Positions 62,331 to 64,000 of a stretch of 64,000 bases of DNA are shown here, piece by piece. The position numbers were made by a program, and so were the translations under genes. The number at the start of each line of letters is the position of its first letter. Within the stretch, counting starts at the first letter, position 1. The notes under the pieces are model-generated. The model saw only the letters and a program-made list of their open reading frames with translations. It was not told where the DNA came from and searched no databases. This DNA comes from Diphasiastrum complanatum (lineage: Eukaryota; Streptophyta; Lycopodiopsida; Lycopodiales; Lycopodiaceae): positions 15,316,928 through 15,380,927 of the forward strand of contig CM055094.1 in NCBI GenBank assembly GCA_029204225.1. Direction: 5' to 3'.

Positions 62331-64000
62331 CCCTCATCTTCATCCCTGATGGCGTCTTCCATTACATATAGCGTACTGCTCCCGTCTTTTCAGCTCTCTT
62401 TTGATACTTCGTGGTAACCCCGTGAGGAACCACATAATAACCGCATGATCGGGAGTTAGGGCTGCGTTGCATTCGGATCTTAAATGTTTGACCCATTCTA
62501 TATAGTCTTTGACCCTTTCTCTTTTTTCCATTTTGACCTTGTTCAACAAGAGAAACAGATGCTCAAGGCACTTCCGTGGTTTAAAGCGCGTGATGAGAGC
62601 CACTCTAACCACTTTTCTTCGTTTGAGAGATTAAAAAATGAGTCATGCGTCGCCGTAATTAATGACATTGGAAACAACATCAACTTTTCTGCCGGTGTCT
62701 GCTCGCCATAGATCTCGCATGCTTGCTCGTAGATCTAGAGGAATTAGGAACAAGTGGGTCCATTGGTATCATTTCTGCTGGTTCTGCTTCTACCTCAATT
62801 TGCACGGCCACTACTCTAGATAGGTTTGGAGCTTGATTTGCAATCTTTTTGGGTACTGATCGTCCGGATCTCAGATTCATTCAATGGACATGTCCAAGGT
62901 AGCTGGATCTTGATGGATTTGTGGAATTCAATATGGATCTTTAGGAATCTGATCAGTCTGGGTGGCCAAAAGTGTGATTTTAGGCCTCTTACGGTGGTTT
63001 TTCCATGATAACTTTTTGATCCTTGCTTCGATTGGCCTTAGATTTTCATAGTAGTTGGATTTGGTGCAGATCTAACTATTGATCTGGTCTGCAAAGATTA
63101 CTTGTGCGAGGTTGGTTGTGCAAAGTTTCTTTTCACTATTTTACAATTTAAAATCTTGATTTCTTCAAATCTGTTGGAAATTAACCTTCACAAGCTTGTC
63201 AGGGGTTGGATCTAGGATTTTTTAACTTTCCAAGGGTGGAAGGTTCTTTCTTACAGATCAAGAAGTTATGGCTGTCTGCGAACGTTCAAAAGTACTTTTT
63301 TGGTCACAAATTAGTCATCTCTGGTAACTAACATTCGCAGGCTTCATTATTGATGTAAAAAGACATTTTGAAGACATTGGAATGGTCTACGAAGGTTACT
63401 TCTGTGAGGATTTGATGGATTTTCTGATTTTAGTGATTTTTAGACACTCAAATCCAATTTTTTGCTTACTGGAATCAAACTACCCTTCGCAGGCTCTTTT
63501 GTGTCCCTGTCTCACTGAGATGGAACTTCAAAGAGCTCTACAAAGATTCTTATGTTTATCTAATTTTTTTTTTTTAATTTTTCAAAGGAATTTTGAATTT
63601 TTTATGGTTTTTTTTCTAGATTTTTCAAGATCTCATTGGTAGGAACCTTCGCAGGCCTCTATGCAGGTCTGGGACAGTACCCTGGAGCTGCTACCAGTTG
63701 TGCAAATGTTGGTTCCCACTGGATTTTGAATAAACAAAATCTGATGGGATTGATGCCTCTTTTCCCTCCAAAAATAGATTTGAGCTATTTTTATCATTTT
63801 TCAATTTTGTGAATGGATGCCAAGCCCTTAGAGGTTGTTTTGGGTCTCCACTACCCTCTCACACCTCCTCCGCTAGTTGAGAACAGTCCAAGCGCAAGAA
63901 ATCACACAAAACAAGCTAGAACTATCCCAAAACCCACCTAAAAACACTCTAAAAAAGCAAAAACAACTAGAAATGCAACTAAACTAGTTAGTGAAACCTA
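62331..64000 (-). mobile_element. Ty3/gypsy element copy B, inverted, leader and 5' gag only
   Basis: On the minus strand it starts near the window end with CACTAACTAGTTTAGTTGCA (copy A: CACTAACTAGCTTTAGTTG, 57495). It passes through the same repeat-rich leader and reaches gag at 62880. It breaks off at ~62340 in gag. Its PBS would lie beyond the window. Confidence 0.8.
62340..62880 (-). pseudogene. gypsy gag 5' part (copy B)
   Basis: MNLRSGRSVPKKIANQAPNL and VVAVQIEVEAEPAEMIPMDP align with copy A (MNLRLCRSVAGIIANRTSNL, TQIEVEEKPTAMDP). KVKMEKRERVKDYIEWVKHL and LPRSIKRELKRREQYA follow in another frame. At least one deletion removes the KYDGSSDP block. Confidence 0.8.

Overview
This window is nuclear DNA from a land plant. 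It has spliced genes with long introns, three kinds of plant LTR retrotransposon, several LINE families, hAT relics and MITEs, in AT-rich intergenic sequence. Nothing looks bacterial. The mixture of a non-plant-L1-like LINE, a possible Penelope-like RT and a primitive-looking gypsy pol resembles a large non-seed-plant or gymnosperm genome, but that is a weak inference.

Region 1 (1-9459) is a cluster of one unusual LINE family. Three copies run head-to-tail on + (X, Y, Z) and two on - (W, V), facing tail to tail across a 370-bp spacer. (TC)n microsatellites mark nearly every junction. Copy Z is near full length, but its endonuclease is broken and two RT active-site Asp are changed. Copy W carries an intact ORF1, no ORF2, and the family 3' end. 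The - chain lies against a degraded hAT transposase (9469-10650).

Region 2 (11685-17500) holds the first three coding exons of a minus-strand gene for a multi-membrane RING-type protein (transmembrane Fragile-X-F-associated family). Its 4.4-kb first intron contains a MITE with perfect 8-bp target duplications. G-boxes and a telobox-like motif lie upstream. The 3' exons were not found in the window.

Region 3 (20283-25625) is a complete but inactivated Ty1/copia element. It has 262-bp LTRs, a 5-bp TSD, an initiator-Met-tRNA PBS, and a leader with an 84-bp triplication that encodes a 28-residue repeat.

Region 4 (28270-36440) is a graveyard of two oppositely oriented plant L1-type LINE fragments, an unassigned decayed coding tract, a possible Penelope-like RT relic and a gypsy RT fragment.

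Region 5 (39031-52273) is a full minus-strand sphingosine (long-chain-base) kinase gene. Ten coding exons with GT-AG borders keep phase throughout and give 472 codons plus stop. Its introns carry a 945-bp LTR with PBS, a LINE ORF1-like fragment and a second MITE. A G-box lies about 760 bp upstream of the ATG.

Region 6 (57470-64000) has two inverted copies of a Ty3/gypsy family with a tRNA-Asp-type PBS. One reads to gag and protease; the other is only leader plus gag. The rest is AT-rich sequence with no gene I can support.
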